Positions 49,688-58,840 are shown, numbered from the stretch's first letter. The stretch: 64,000 bases of DNA from Anaerolinea thermophila (GCF_020723905.1 NZ_DYHZ01000003.1:124001-188000), one strand, 5' to 3'. Notes: generated by a model from the letters alone, not told the origin. Numbers and translations: made by a program.

Positions 49688-50737
49688 TCAGTGGAGCATC
49701 TCCAGGTGGTTGGCAAGCGTACCATCCAGATAAGCCTGTACGGCTTCATCTACTTCTCGCAGATCGGTTATAAAAGGTTGGATATTGAGCTGGCGTATGC
49801 TGTTGAATGCCCCCATTCCCATACCGCCGCAAATTAACACCTGGCAATCTGAAATGGCTTCTGCCATGCTAATATGCTTGAGATGAGAATTGGAATCTGT
49901 TCCATGACCTGCATTAGAAGGTTGTTCTTCTTGATTCTGGTGCTCTGCGCTGAATTGCCGGTGTCCTAATTTTTCCCGCATTTCGCGGTTCACAATTTTC
50001 CCTTCCTCAATGGTCAGTACCAGATAGTACTGAGCGCGGCCAAAGTGCTTGCTGATGGTCTTGCCGTCATCGGTAATCACTGCAATTTTCATGGTCGACT
50101 CCTTGTTCATTGACTCAAGTGAGAAGTGCCGCCCACCTGGCTCTTCACGAACATCTGATGGGTAAAAGATGAGTAAGATTTGAGCAGTGTCTTCGCTGCT
50201 ATTTTCCCAACAGTGTGGCAGGTGCGCTTCAAAAACCAGGCTGTCGCCGGGTTTTAATGTGTATTCCTCTTGCTCAATCTGGTACCGAATGGTCCCGCTA
50301 AGGCAATAGACAAATTCATGTCCGGTGTGGACGATCATCCGGTCTCCACTACCTGTGCCCGGTTTCAAAGTCACCACAAAAGGTTGAACAACGTTACCCG
50401 CCAGGTCTTTGCCCAGGTTTTCCATCTGCGTTCTTCCAAAGGCAGCCAGAGGACGTTGATCTGCGGGTGTGAAAACAACTCGCTTTTCTACCGGCTCTGA
50501 TTCAAAGAAAGTGACAATGGGCACTTCCAGTGCCAGGGCTAACTGCTGAAGCGTGCTGACCGAAGGGGACGATTTACCATTCTCTATCAGGCTGAGGGTA
50601 TTGACATTCAGCCCGCTCCGATCCGCCAGCGCGCGCAATGATAGGCCTTTGCGAGTGCGCAATTCGCGCAGTTTCCGGGCTACCAGCACTTCGGCACGAG
50701 TGTTTTTGTTGTCAATTGCTGAATCCAACAGATTCAT
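49688..50737 (-). CDS. XRE-cupin regulator fused to a NifX/NifB-type dinitrogenase FeMo-cofactor-like domain
   Basis: LRALADRSGLNVNTLSLIENGKSSPS (HTH); HTGHEFVYCLSGTIRYQIEQEEYTLKPGDSLVFEAHLPHCWEN (cupin); MKIAVITDDGKTISKHFGRAQYYLV...ICGGMGMGAF (NifX-like). Confidence 0.9.
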   Translation of the reverse strand: MNLLDSAIDNKNTRAEVLVARKLRELRTRKGLSLRALADRSGLNVNTLSLIENGKSSPSVSTLQQLALALEVPIVTFFESEPVEKRVVFTPADQRPLAAFGRTQMENLGKDLAGNVVQPFVVTLKPGTGSGDRMIVHTGHEFVYCLSGTIRYQIEQEEYTLKPGDSLVFEAHLPHCWENSSEDTAQILLIFYPSDVREEPGGRHFSLESMNKESTMKIAVITDDGKTISKHFGRAQYYLVLTIEEGKIVNREMREKLGHRQFSAEHQNQEEQPSNAGHGTDSNSHLKHISMAEAISDCQVLICGGMGMGAFNSIRQLNIQPFITDLREVDEAVQAYLDGTLANHLEMLH

Positions 50738-51182
50738 TTACAGGTCTTCGCTCTACAATCAATTCGATGGGGGTTAAATTGTGGATATTATCTGAAATTG
50801 GACATCGAGCATCAATTTCGCGCAATAATTGCTCTTTCTCCTCCTGGGTCATGTCGGCATCAAAATTCACGTGAACACGGATACCGGAGAACCCCGCCCG
50901 TGCTTCGACGTTTTTGCCCATCAAGACATCTGTATCCAGTTCTCCTTCTACATGAACTTCGATTTTGCGCACAGGTAGCCGGCGTTGTTTGGCGATAATA
51001 TGTCCGATGGTGATAATGCAACCAGCCAGGGATACAAATAAGTATTCCAGAGGAGTAGGACCTGCATCCGTCCCACCACCTGTAACCGGCTGATCAACAA
51101 TGGCAACATGTTGCCTTGACCTTGTTTCGATTTTGAACCCCGAGATTTGAACCGCATCAACGCTTACGGTTTTGATCGCCAT
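50712..51182 (-). CDS. OsmC family protein
   Basis: GGGTDAGPTPLEYLFVSLAGCIITIGHIIAKQRR...CPISDNI; start MAIKTVSVDAVQ at 51182. Confidence 0.88.
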   Translation of the reverse strand: MAIKTVSVDAVQISGFKIETRSRQHVAIVDQPVTGGGTDAGPTPLEYLFVSLAGCIITIGHIIAKQRRLPVRKIEVHVEGELDTDVLMGKNVEARAGFSGIRVHVNFDADMTQEEKEQLLREIDARCPISDNIHNLTPIELIVERRPVNESVGFSN

Positions 51183-51314
51183 AAAACTGCTCCTTGTAAA
51201 AGATTTACCAAAATTATAGTACAAAGTAATGCAAAAATGCAGAAAAACGCATAAAATAATTATATAAATCACTTGTTGAGCATGTCGTTACTCACTTTGT
51301 AGAACCTTACACTG

Positions 51315-51332
51315 ATGTATTATTAAATACAT
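51315..51332. promoter_or_regulatory. Inverted repeat, candidate ArsR-type operator
   Basis: ATGTATT-ATTA-AATACAT, perfect 7-bp arms, between divergent osmC-like and arsR-like genes. Confidence 0.5.
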
Positions 51333-51376
51333 GCAAAGCATTGAATGTTTTTGGCTCTGGTTATTCCACGGAACCT

Positions 51377-51709
51377 ATGGAACTAAATTTGTCCTCCACC
51401 CGCGACATAGCTGACCTTGCGAGATTTTTACAGATGATTGGCAATCCACTGCGTCTGGAAATTCTGTTTTGTTTGCTTGAACAGCCTTGCTGTGTTTGCG
51501 AACTTTCGAGCAAATTAAACCACCGACAGCCTTGCATTTCACAACACCTGATGCGCTTACGCCAGGCCGGACTGGTGAATGCAAAGCGCGAAGGCTGGAA
51601 AAAATATTATTTCATCCCTTCCCCTGGTGTCAAAAAATATCTGCTTTGTTTACAAGAAAACTGGCAGGGTGGGTTATTCAATTTTCTGGAGCACGAAAAA
51701 AATGCATAG
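51377..51709 (+). CDS. ArsR-family transcriptional regulator
   Basis: MIGNPLRLEILFCLLEQPCCVCELSSKLNHRQPCISQHLMRLRQAGLVNAKREG. Confidence 0.9.
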   Translation: MELNLSSTRDIADLARFLQMIGNPLRLEILFCLLEQPCCVCELSSKLNHRQPCISQHLMRLRQAGLVNAKREGWKKYYFIPSPGVKKYLLCLQENWQGGLFNFLEHEKNA

Positions 51710-51840
51710 AAGTTTAAAAAGACCCTGTACGTGCCTGATTAAATGCAAGATGCTCCCTTGCGTGGATTTATCTCCCCCGGCTTTTTGATTCTCGACGAAG
51801 TTTTCATACAGATCAATTTACAATCACGAAGGAGGTTAAG

Positions 51841-52746
51841 ATGAAAGACTGGTTAAAAACACAGATTCCAACGGCGGTGATTTTGCTTGTGATTGCGCTG
51901 GTTGCCGCGATATATTTTGGTCTGGGACAATATGCGGCTCCCGTGGGAGTACCTGAATTGACTCCGTTCCGTATGATCATTTTGATCATAGTGGGCTTTC
52001 TTGCTGGGGTTTTAGGTGGAATTATTGGTACTGGCGGTTGCAGCGTGATGTTACCGGTACTGCACTTCTGGATGGGATATCCTGCTCCAATTGCTGTGGG
52101 TACTACCCTGTTTGCGGTTATTTTTACTGCGATTTCCGGAGGATACGGGCATCTGGTGCGAGGAAACCTGGACAAGCGGGCTGTTGCTTGGCTGGGTGGA
52201 GCCGGGATCATTGGGGTTGTAATAGGCTCATGGTTGTTTACTTTTCTCTCCAGTCAATCTGCCTTACTTGGATTGATCCTGGGAATCCTTTTCCTCTGGC
52301 CTGCTCTGCGCATGATCTGGGAAGGTATTCGCCACTCCGGACTTCCTCAAAAAGAAGGCAATAAAATCAATGCCTCTGCTACCGGACTGGGAGTGTTTGG
52401 TCTGGTAGTGGGATTGGCAACCGGCGTTGCGGGATTAGGAGGCGGTTATGCTCTTGTTCCAGGGTTAATTTATCTGTTTGGTGCGCCGGTTTATATCACC
52501 ATGGGAACTTCCCTGGCAACTATGATTCCCCTTGCTGTGATTGGTGGCGGACTAAAACTGGCAGGCGGTTTTGTGGACCTGGCAGTCGGACTGCTGTTGG
52601 CGGCTGGCACGGTTATTGGCGCACAGGTGGGCGCAGCCGTGATCAAACGCTTCAAACCAAACACGCTCAAGTTAATCTTTGGCGTTTACTTCCTCTACGT
52701 TTCGGTGAAATTTATCACTGCATTCTTTGGTGTTAAAGTCTGGTAA
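51841..52746 (+). CDS. TauE/SafE family sulfite/sulfonate permease
   Basis: GFLAGVLGGIIGTGGCSVMLPVL...GLVVGLATGVAGLGGGYALVPGLIYLFG duplicated motifs. Confidence 0.9.
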   Translation: MKDWLKTQIPTAVILLVIALVAAIYFGLGQYAAPVGVPELTPFRMIILIIVGFLAGVLGGIIGTGGCSVMLPVLHFWMGYPAPIAVGTTLFAVIFTAISGGYGHLVRGNLDKRAVAWLGGAGIIGVVIGSWLFTFLSSQSALLGLILGILFLWPALRMIWEGIRHSGLPQKEGNKINASATGLGVFGLVVGLATGVAGLGGGYALVPGLIYLFGAPVYITMGTSLATMIPLAVIGGGLKLAGGFVDLAVGLLLAAGTVIGAQVGAAVIKRFKPNTLKLIFGVYFLYVSVKFITAFFGVKVW

Positions 52747-52750
52747 AGAA

Positions 52751-52786
52751 TTTCCCCTTGATCTTTTCTGATCAAGGGGAAATTTG
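52751..52786 (+). terminator. Terminator hairpin after the TauE/SafE gene
   Basis: CCCCTTGATC-TTTTCT-GATCAAGGGG then AAATTTGTTT. Confidence 0.75.
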
Positions 52787-52812
52787 TTTATAGAATATTC
52801 TCTTAAAATCTA

Positions 52813-52857
52813 TTGACACAAATAGAATAGTATGCTATCATTATATCTGGATGATAG
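52813..52857 (+). promoter_or_regulatory. Sigma70-like promoter with overlapping operator-like inverted repeat upstream of padR-like gene
   Basis: TTGACA (52813-52818), 17-nt spacer, TATCAT (52836-52841); CTATCAT-9 nt-ATGATAG perfect 7-bp inverted repeat (52835-52857). Confidence 0.65.
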
Positions 52858-52878
52858 AACAAGATTGGAGGAGAAGGA

Positions 52879-53262
52879 ATGATGCCAAGACATGGAAGAG
52901 GTTGGTTAATGGGAGAGGGCTCCAATTATGGAGGACATCATTCTCCACTCACAATTTCAATCCTCGAACCGGCATTGCTTATCCTGCTGAAAGAGCAGCC
53001 ACGGCATGGCTACACCCTGCTTGGTGAGATAGAAACCCTGGGGATGTCCACAATCCATCCAAGCGTCGTTTATCGGACTTTGCGCGAGATGGAAAGGCTG
53101 GGATGGGTCCAGTCCGATTGGGACATTGATCAGACTCAGGGTCCTCCTAGAAGGATCTATCGTTTAACTGGGCAAGGAGAAGAAGTCTTACAAATCTGGA
53201 GGTGTGAACTGGAAAAAAACCAAAAGATGATTTCCGATTTGCTGAAAAGAATAAATGGGTAG
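52879..53262 (+). CDS. PadR-family transcriptional regulator
   Basis: ILEPALLILLKEQPRHGYTLLGEIE...SVVYRTLREMERLGWVQSDWD...GPPRRIYRLTGQGEEVL. Confidence 0.92.
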   Translation: MMPRHGRGWLMGEGSNYGGHHSPLTISILEPALLILLKEQPRHGYTLLGEIETLGMSTIHPSVVYRTLREMERLGWVQSDWDIDQTQGPPRRIYRLTGQGEEVLQIWRCELEKNQKMISDLLKRING

Positions 53263-53508
53263 GAGACATTCATGCCTGTGTAAGGGATGGAACTGTCCCT
53301 TCGGACATGGGATCCCCTGGTGGTCGAGGAATAGGGAATTGTAATTCCATCGGGGGTAATGCTAACCCATCCCCGGTTTCTGAAAATAACCACCCGTTTG
53401 GTTGGGATGGGCGAGTATGGAATGCCACAGTTGCTCGCCTGTTTAGACACAAATGCTTAATCGTGGGAATCGAAAAAAAATAAACCTGACTATGAAAGGA
53501 GGTTCAAT

Positions 53509-53778
53509 ATGCCTGGAATGGATAAAACTGGACCGTTTGGGACTGGACCAGTGGGAAGAGAAATGGGACCATGTAGCGGCGGCGTATCCTTCCAACAAGG
53601 CAAGGGTAGAGGAATGGGGAGGGGGTTTCGACGGGGAGGGGGTTTTGGCAGATTTCTACCCCCCATCGTTTCGAAAGAAGGAGAGAAAGATTTCCTCGAA
53701 AAACGTAAAAACTGGTTGAAGTCTCAGTTAGAGGCAGTGGAGAAACTGCTGGAAACCATCAATAAGTCTGAGAACTAA
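53509..53778 (+). CDS. DUF5320-like Gly-rich small protein
   Basis: MPGMDKTGPFGTGPVGREMGPCSGG, C-terminal coiled coil; SD AAAGGAGG upstream. Confidence 0.85.
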   Translation: MPGMDKTGPFGTGPVGREMGPCSGGVSFQQGKGRGMGRGFRRGGGFGRFLPPIVSKEGEKDFLEKRKNWLKSQLEAVEKLLETINKSEN

Positions 53779-53818
53779 TCTGGTTTTTAAAAATAGTGGT
53801 AAATCACTTCATCATTCT

Positions 53819-54332
53819 GGGGCTGTCCAAAAAGTAGGGGACAGCCCGTTTCTTTTTTGAGGAAAAGGTGATTCAATGGGGGAATGAAAAGGAAACCTGC
53901 CGCTCCAGTGTTCAAACCATACGTGATGGGCCAACCCTATCTGCTGCCACCCAGTTACGATCATCTCATTGAGCCAGGACACCTGGTGCGGGTGGTGAGC
54001 GAGGTGATAGACAGGCTGGACTTGAGCCCCCTGCTGGGGCAGTACAAAGGGGGAGGCGCCTCGAGTTACCATCCGAAGATGCTGCTGAAGGTGCTGGTGT
54101 ATGCCTATACCCAGAAGATCTACTCGTCGCGCAAGATCGCCAAAGCGCTGCGGGAGAACATCCACTACATGTAGGGGCTTTCTGGAAAGAAGACAGCCTC
54201 TTAACATTTTCCCACTTGATACCTGGTTTCATAGGTAAATGCCTATTTTAGCCCCACCAGATGTTTTTTCCCGTCTCAGTTTTCCCACGGAGAGCTGTCT
54301 AAAAGAGAAAACAAGCCTTTTTGGACAGCCCC
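53819..54332 (+). mobile_element. Internally deleted IS1182-like element with 16-bp perfect terminal inverted repeats
   Basis: GGGGCTGTCCAAAAAG at 53819-53834 and its reverse complement at 54317-54332; truncated transposase between. Confidence 0.75.
53884..54174 (+). pseudogene. Truncated transposase N-terminus (IS1182-like)
   Basis: YLLPPSYDHLIEPGHLVRVVSEVIDRLDLSPLLGQYKGGGASSYHPKMLLKVLVYAYTQKIYSSRKIAKALREN, then stop. Confidence 0.8.
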
Positions 54333-54437
54333 TTTTTTCCGCTGCTCAAAACGGACCTTTTTGACCTCTTTTTCCATGCCAAAGGGGCTGCCTGAGCGTT
54401 CTTCCAGACAGCCCCCATGAAGAAATTTGAAGATAGG

Positions 54438-55649
54438 TTAACCGAGGGAAAAATTCTTTGATGCCATTTCTGCGATGCTTTTTCCAATGCTGATGGAAGC
54501 AGTGGCGGCTGGCGAAGGAGCGTTGAGTACGTGAATCATTCGAGGAGCCTCTGCAATGCTGAAATCATCCAGCAACCTGCCAGCGGAATCTAACGCCTGA
54601 GCACGCACACCTGCTCCAGAACGCTGGACATCCTGTTCCTGTAATTCAGGCATTAATCGTTGCAGGGCTTTGACAAAAGCCTTTTTACTGAACGAACGAT
54701 AAAATTCCCCCACAGCCGTTTGCCAGTATTTGAATCCCATAATCCAAAAACCCCGATAGGTGAAAAACTCAGTTAGATCTCTCAATGAGATGTCAGTCAT
54801 TTTATAGCCTTCCCGCTTGAAGGCAAGAACGGCGTTGGGCCCGGCTTCCACACCTCCTTTGACCATGCGGGTGAAGTGAACGCCAAGGAATGGAAAACGG
54901 GGATCCGGGACGGGATAGATGAGATTCTTAACAAGGTGGTGTTTCTCTGGAACCAGTTCGTAATATTCTCCCCGGAAGGGAATAATGCGGACTCCTGGAT
55001 TGACACCGCACATTCTTGCCACACGATCAGAATACAGGCCTGCACAGTTGATGAGATTTTTGCATACCACCTCTCCTTTGCTGGTAGAGAGAACAAACGC
55101 ATTTCCGCGGTTTTGGAAAGCCGTCACCCGGGCGCCTGTCCAGATTTCCCCTCCATTTTCCTTTACAATTTTCGCATAGGCATTAGTGACCCCGACGTAG
55201 TCCACAATACCGGTTTGAGGGACAAAAATCGCGGCAATTCCTGTGGCGTGTGGTTCGTATTCTTTGATTTCCTCTGCGCGCAGTTTTTTCAAGCCGCTCA
55301 GTCCGTTGGCAATTCCCCTTTCAAACAGACTATCCAGACGGGGCAGTTCTTCCGGTTCGGTTGCCACAATCAATTTTCCACAGTTTTCATGGGCTATCTG
55401 ATGTTGGGCGCAAAACTCATACATGGCAATGCGCCCTTCCACACAGTTTTTGGCTTTTAACGAGCCTGGTTTATAGTAAATCCCGGAGTGGATAACCCCG
55501 CTGTTATTACCCGTCTGGTGCGCCGCCAGCCGATTCTCTGCTTCCAGAACGATGATGGAATGGCTTGGGTACTTTTGAGTTAATGCCATAGCCGTGGCTA
55601 ATCCAACAATTCCTCCCCCGATGATGGCAATATCAAAAGATTTGGACAT
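54438..55649 (-). CDS. lhgO: L-2-hydroxyglutarate oxidase
   Basis: FDIAIIGGGIVGLATAMALTQKYP; HQTGNNSGVIHSGIYYKPGSLKAKNCVEG. Confidence 0.92.
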   Translation of the reverse strand: MSKSFDIAIIGGGIVGLATAMALTQKYPSHSIIVLEAENRLAAHQTGNNSGVIHSGIYYKPGSLKAKNCVEGRIAMYEFCAQHQIAHENCGKLIVATEPEELPRLDSLFERGIANGLSGLKKLRAEEIKEYEPHATGIAAIFVPQTGIVDYVGVTNAYAKIVKENGGEIWTGARVTAFQNRGNAFVLSTSKGEVVCKNLINCAGLYSDRVARMCGVNPGVRIIPFRGEYYELVPEKHHLVKNLIYPVPDPRFPFLGVHFTRMVKGGVEAGPNAVLAFKREGYKMTDISLRDLTEFFTYRGFWIMGFKYWQTAVGEFYRSFSKKAFVKALQRLMPELQEQDVQRSGAGVRAQALDSAGRLLDDFSIAEAPRMIHVLNAPSPAATASISIGKSIAEMASKNFSLG

Positions 55650-55726
55650 GAGAGCATCTCCTGTGGAAAAGACTTTTAATGAATTATACTCACGAATGAA
55701 AACGAGAGCGATATTTTTACTCTTTA

Positions 55727-57139
55727 TTATCGGGTTTGGGAAAAGACTCGATCCAGTGTTTCTTCAACAAGATCTTCCAGTACTCCCAGTTCCCATGCCA
55801 GATCCAGAAGGGTATATCGCGGGCGATAAAAAAGACCTTTTGTCATGGCTTCAACGATTTCTTCTCTGGTACGTTGAACTGCATCCAGAGAAATGGGAAA
55901 TCCTACATCAACAAAGGTTTGTTTGACTTGCTCAAAAGGTGTCAAATAAGGGTCGAGAATTTCCCACAGGAATTGCCACTGCATTTTTACTCGTTGTACC
56001 CGTTGGACAATCTCCTCATCGCTTCGATATTTTTTCTCTAGAATCTGGTTAAACCGTTCGGCGGCATCTCCGTAAAGACGCTGGTTTTCTTCAACGAGTT
56101 GACCAAGGCTTTTCCGTTGTTTGAGAATGCGTTCAGGATTAAGCGAGTTTGGATTGATTTGCTTGAAGGCTTCATAGAAAGCAAGCATGATGAGTGTTCC
56201 AATTCCAACCTGGATGCCGTGCAAATTTTTGGGAAGCCCCCGATGGTGGGTGAGGAAATCCCAAAAGTGCGAAAGAACATGTTCTGCGCCTGAAGAAGGT
56301 GAAGTCTCCCCGTTCAAAACAGTCATTGAGTAGCCGGAGACGAGAATTGCATCTGAGAAAATCTGGAACGCTGACGCTTCCCGTTGGGCAATTCCTGGTG
56401 CCACAGCAAAGAGATTTTCCTGGTGTTTCGCGGTGAGATCATAAGGGAGTGGACAAAAATATGTCCCCAGGAAAAAATTTGCCAGCCGCCAATCGGCATT
56501 ACAGACTGCCCGGGCAGATAAATCACCCCATCCAGCCCAAATCATCTCCAGAGGTGCGTCTCGTTGCACATCTACATCCAGAAAGACGGCTTTGGCAGGT
56601 TTCAGCAGGTGGCTGATTTTCACCTCGCCTTCGGTGATGGTGGCTGTGATTGACGTATAAGCGTTCATCGAGGGGGCAGTGCCAGTGAGAGCAAAATCAA
56701 TTTGTCTTTGGGTGGCAATCCATTTTGTAAGATCGCAGATGACTCCAGAACCCGCCCCAATCAGAAAAGAAGCAGAAATGGGGAGTTGCTTCAAAACCTC
56801 CTGAGCCAGTTGAAGACTTGTATCCAGAAGGATTCCCGGCGCTCCAATGCCAATTGGTTTTATGGATAACCCGATATCCTGTAATGGGGCGATCACTTTC
56901 TCAAAAATGAGTGGTTCAATGGCACGATCATAAAGCAAAGGAACTGGAGAATCGGAACCGACAATCTTTGGCAATACCTCTGGAGCGCTCTTGTGAATCA
57001 CATCTGGAGAGGCATTCACAAATTCAAAAGGAATGCTGTGAACCTTACCGCAATACGGGCACTGCAAAGCAGAATTGGAGAGTTCGGAAGGGGTGAGGTT
57101 TTTGTATATCATTGGATCTGTATAGATTTTGGTGGACAT
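55727..57139 (-). CDS. Glycerol-1-phosphate dehydrogenase-like protein (AraM/EgsA family)
   Basis: N-terminal CPYCGKVHSIP; FLIGAGSGVICDLTKWIA; TAPSMNAYTSITA; GAEHVLSHFWD. Confidence 0.8.
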   Translation of the reverse strand: MSTKIYTDPMIYKNLTPSELSNSALQCPYCGKVHSIPFEFVNASPDVIHKSAPEVLPKIVGSDSPVPLLYDRAIEPLIFEKVIAPLQDIGLSIKPIGIGAPGILLDTSLQLAQEVLKQLPISASFLIGAGSGVICDLTKWIATQRQIDFALTGTAPSMNAYTSITATITEGEVKISHLLKPAKAVFLDVDVQRDAPLEMIWAGWGDLSARAVCNADWRLANFFLGTYFCPLPYDLTAKHQENLFAVAPGIAQREASAFQIFSDAILVSGYSMTVLNGETSPSSGAEHVLSHFWDFLTHHRGLPKNLHGIQVGIGTLIMLAFYEAFKQINPNSLNPERILKQRKSLGQLVEENQRLYGDAAERFNQILEKKYRSDEEIVQRVQRVKMQWQFLWEILDPYLTPFEQVKQTFVDVGFPISLDAVQRTREEIVEAMTKGLFYRPRYTLLDLAWELGVLEDLVEETLDRVFSQTR

Positions 57140-57162
57140 ATTCTGATTATAAAGCCAGAATT

Positions 57163-57199
57163 CCCCTCATCCCCAAATCAAGCGAGGGGATGAGGGGAA
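57163..57199. repeat. Long inverted repeat hairpin at 3' end of MFS gene
   Basis: CCCCTCATCCCC...GGGGATGAGGGG. Confidence 0.6.
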
Positions 57200-57205
57200 G
57201 GTAAC

Positions 57206-58456
57206 TCAGGGGCTTTTCTCCGAAGTCAAACTGATTCCTTGTTTCTCAGCGGCTTGATACAATGGTAAAACCGGAATGTTTAACAACCCAGTCAATAAAA
57301 TGGCAAACCTTAAGGACTGGTTACCGATTGCGCCAATGCCGGGCCCACCTGCTACCTGCCCGATGGCATTGGCTTGCCCCACCATTGAGACCACGGTTGC
57401 TCGAGTCTGTGAAGGAATGTTTTGGACAAGCCAGGCGTTGTACAGGGGACCGCTCAATGCTCCCATGACTCCCCGGGTAAGAATTGCCAGAATTGCCAGG
57501 TAGAAATGCCCCGTGAGTGCAAAAACGATAACCATGGCAATGGAAATTCCATGAAAGAAAACCAGGTATCGAGCCGATTGCCGTGAGGATTGGGATATGT
57601 TGGCTAATTTCTCCTTAAACAATCCCGTTACGGTGAAGGAGGCGATAGATCCCATGATATTCAAGATGCCAAACCATACCACTGGCTGTAATGCCCCTAA
57701 CGAAGGAAACCGAAAATTTTTCAGCAGGTGTGCACTGGAAAGTCGGTCATACCCTTCGCTGGCGGCTCCAATGAAAAATTCAACCAGCAGGAGAGATAGA
57801 AGGAGTGGAGATCTTCGAACCACATGTGCGCCTTCTTGAAAGGTCTGGAACAAAGCATGGAATGGAGTATATGCATGATGGGATTCTCGATGCGCCACAA
57901 AGCGAGTTTCGGGCATGGCGAAAAGGAGAAATATAGCCATCAGCAGGTAAATTGCGCCGCCGACCAGAATGGGAAGATTCAATGCCACACTGGCAATGGC
58001 TACACTGATTCCAGAGCCAGCGATTCCAAGAATACGGTTGATTTGACCGCTTTCGATGTTTATCCTTCCCACATTTTCTTCACCAATTTCGTCAGCGAGC
58101 CATGCTTCTGTAGCGCCGCTGGTGAACGTGTATCCAAGTCCCCAAAGGACTTGCCCTATGAATACAGCCCAAATTTTAGGAATGAATCCCACCAGTAGAA
58201 ATCCGCCTGCCATGATGAACCAGCCAGTTACGATGGATATCTTCCGGCTGAAAGTATCAGCAATGACGCCGGTTGGAATTTCAAACAGTAAAATTGAGCC
58301 TTCCAGCACTGTCCCAACGAGTACCAGTTGCAAAGGATTTAATCCAATTGTCTGAACAAAGTAGACCATATTGACTGTGAACATGATGGTGTCAGCCAGC
58401 GTGTTCCCACCACTCAAAATCAGATAGACAAGGTTGGTTGAGAATTTTTTCCTCAT
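57206..58456 (-). CDS. MFS transporter
   Basis: MFS signature GVIADTFSRKISIVTG; likely start MRKKFSTNLVYLIL. Confidence 0.85.
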   Translation of the reverse strand: MRKKFSTNLVYLILSGGNTLADTIMFTVNMVYFVQTIGLNPLQLVLVGTVLEGSILLFEIPTGVIADTFSRKISIVTGWFIMAGGFLLVGFIPKIWAVFIGQVLWGLGYTFTSGATEAWLADEIGEENVGRINIESGQINRILGIAGSGISVAIASVALNLPILVGGAIYLLMAIFLLFAMPETRFVAHRESHHAYTPFHALFQTFQEGAHVVRRSPLLLSLLLVEFFIGAASEGYDRLSSAHLLKNFRFPSLGALQPVVWFGILNIMGSIASFTVTGLFKEKLANISQSSRQSARYLVFFHGISIAMVIVFALTGHFYLAILAILTRGVMGALSGPLYNAWLVQNIPSQTRATVVSMVGQANAIGQVAGGPGIGAIGNQSLRFAILLTGLLNIPVLPLYQAAEKQGISLTSEKSP

Positions 58457-58782
58457 GAAATACCTCCGCTCAGAACCCAGAGCCGTTCCGGATAAATGTG
58501 CTGAGTAAGGATGGACCATCCGTTTTTCAAATCAACAAACATAAAACACTCCACTTCAGAACAAAAACATCCCCAGAGGGATTCCGGGAGAGCAAATGAT
58601 CCAGCCCGAAAAAGCGGAGGCAAGGTTATTCAATTTGTTTCAGCGGGGAAATGCTTGATCAGTCTTGGGCGCCAGCGCTTCTTCCAGGGCAGGGATTAAA
58701 TAAATGGGTAGAAGAGAAAGAAGTTGTCATGGCGCACCTCAAAGAATTTAATGTGAACGGCATGATAAGTGCTACATATTAA

Positions 58783-58817
58783 AAAGTCAAGGAATTCCGA
58801 AGAACTCCTTGATGAAA
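58783..58817 (-). terminator. Terminator-like hairpin after the epimerase gene
   Basis: Minus strand TCAAGGA...TCCTTGA then CTTTTTAA. Confidence 0.65.
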
Positions 58818-58840
58818 GACAAATAGCCCCTGTAAAAAAG

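Noticed and set aside
53453-53719. 88-aa ORF overlapping the DUF5320-like gene
   Set aside because: Different frame; the 53509-53778 frame has the SD and the recognised MPGMDKTGPFGTGP start.
54876-55460. 194-aa plus-strand ORF
   Set aside because: Antisense shadow of lhgO.
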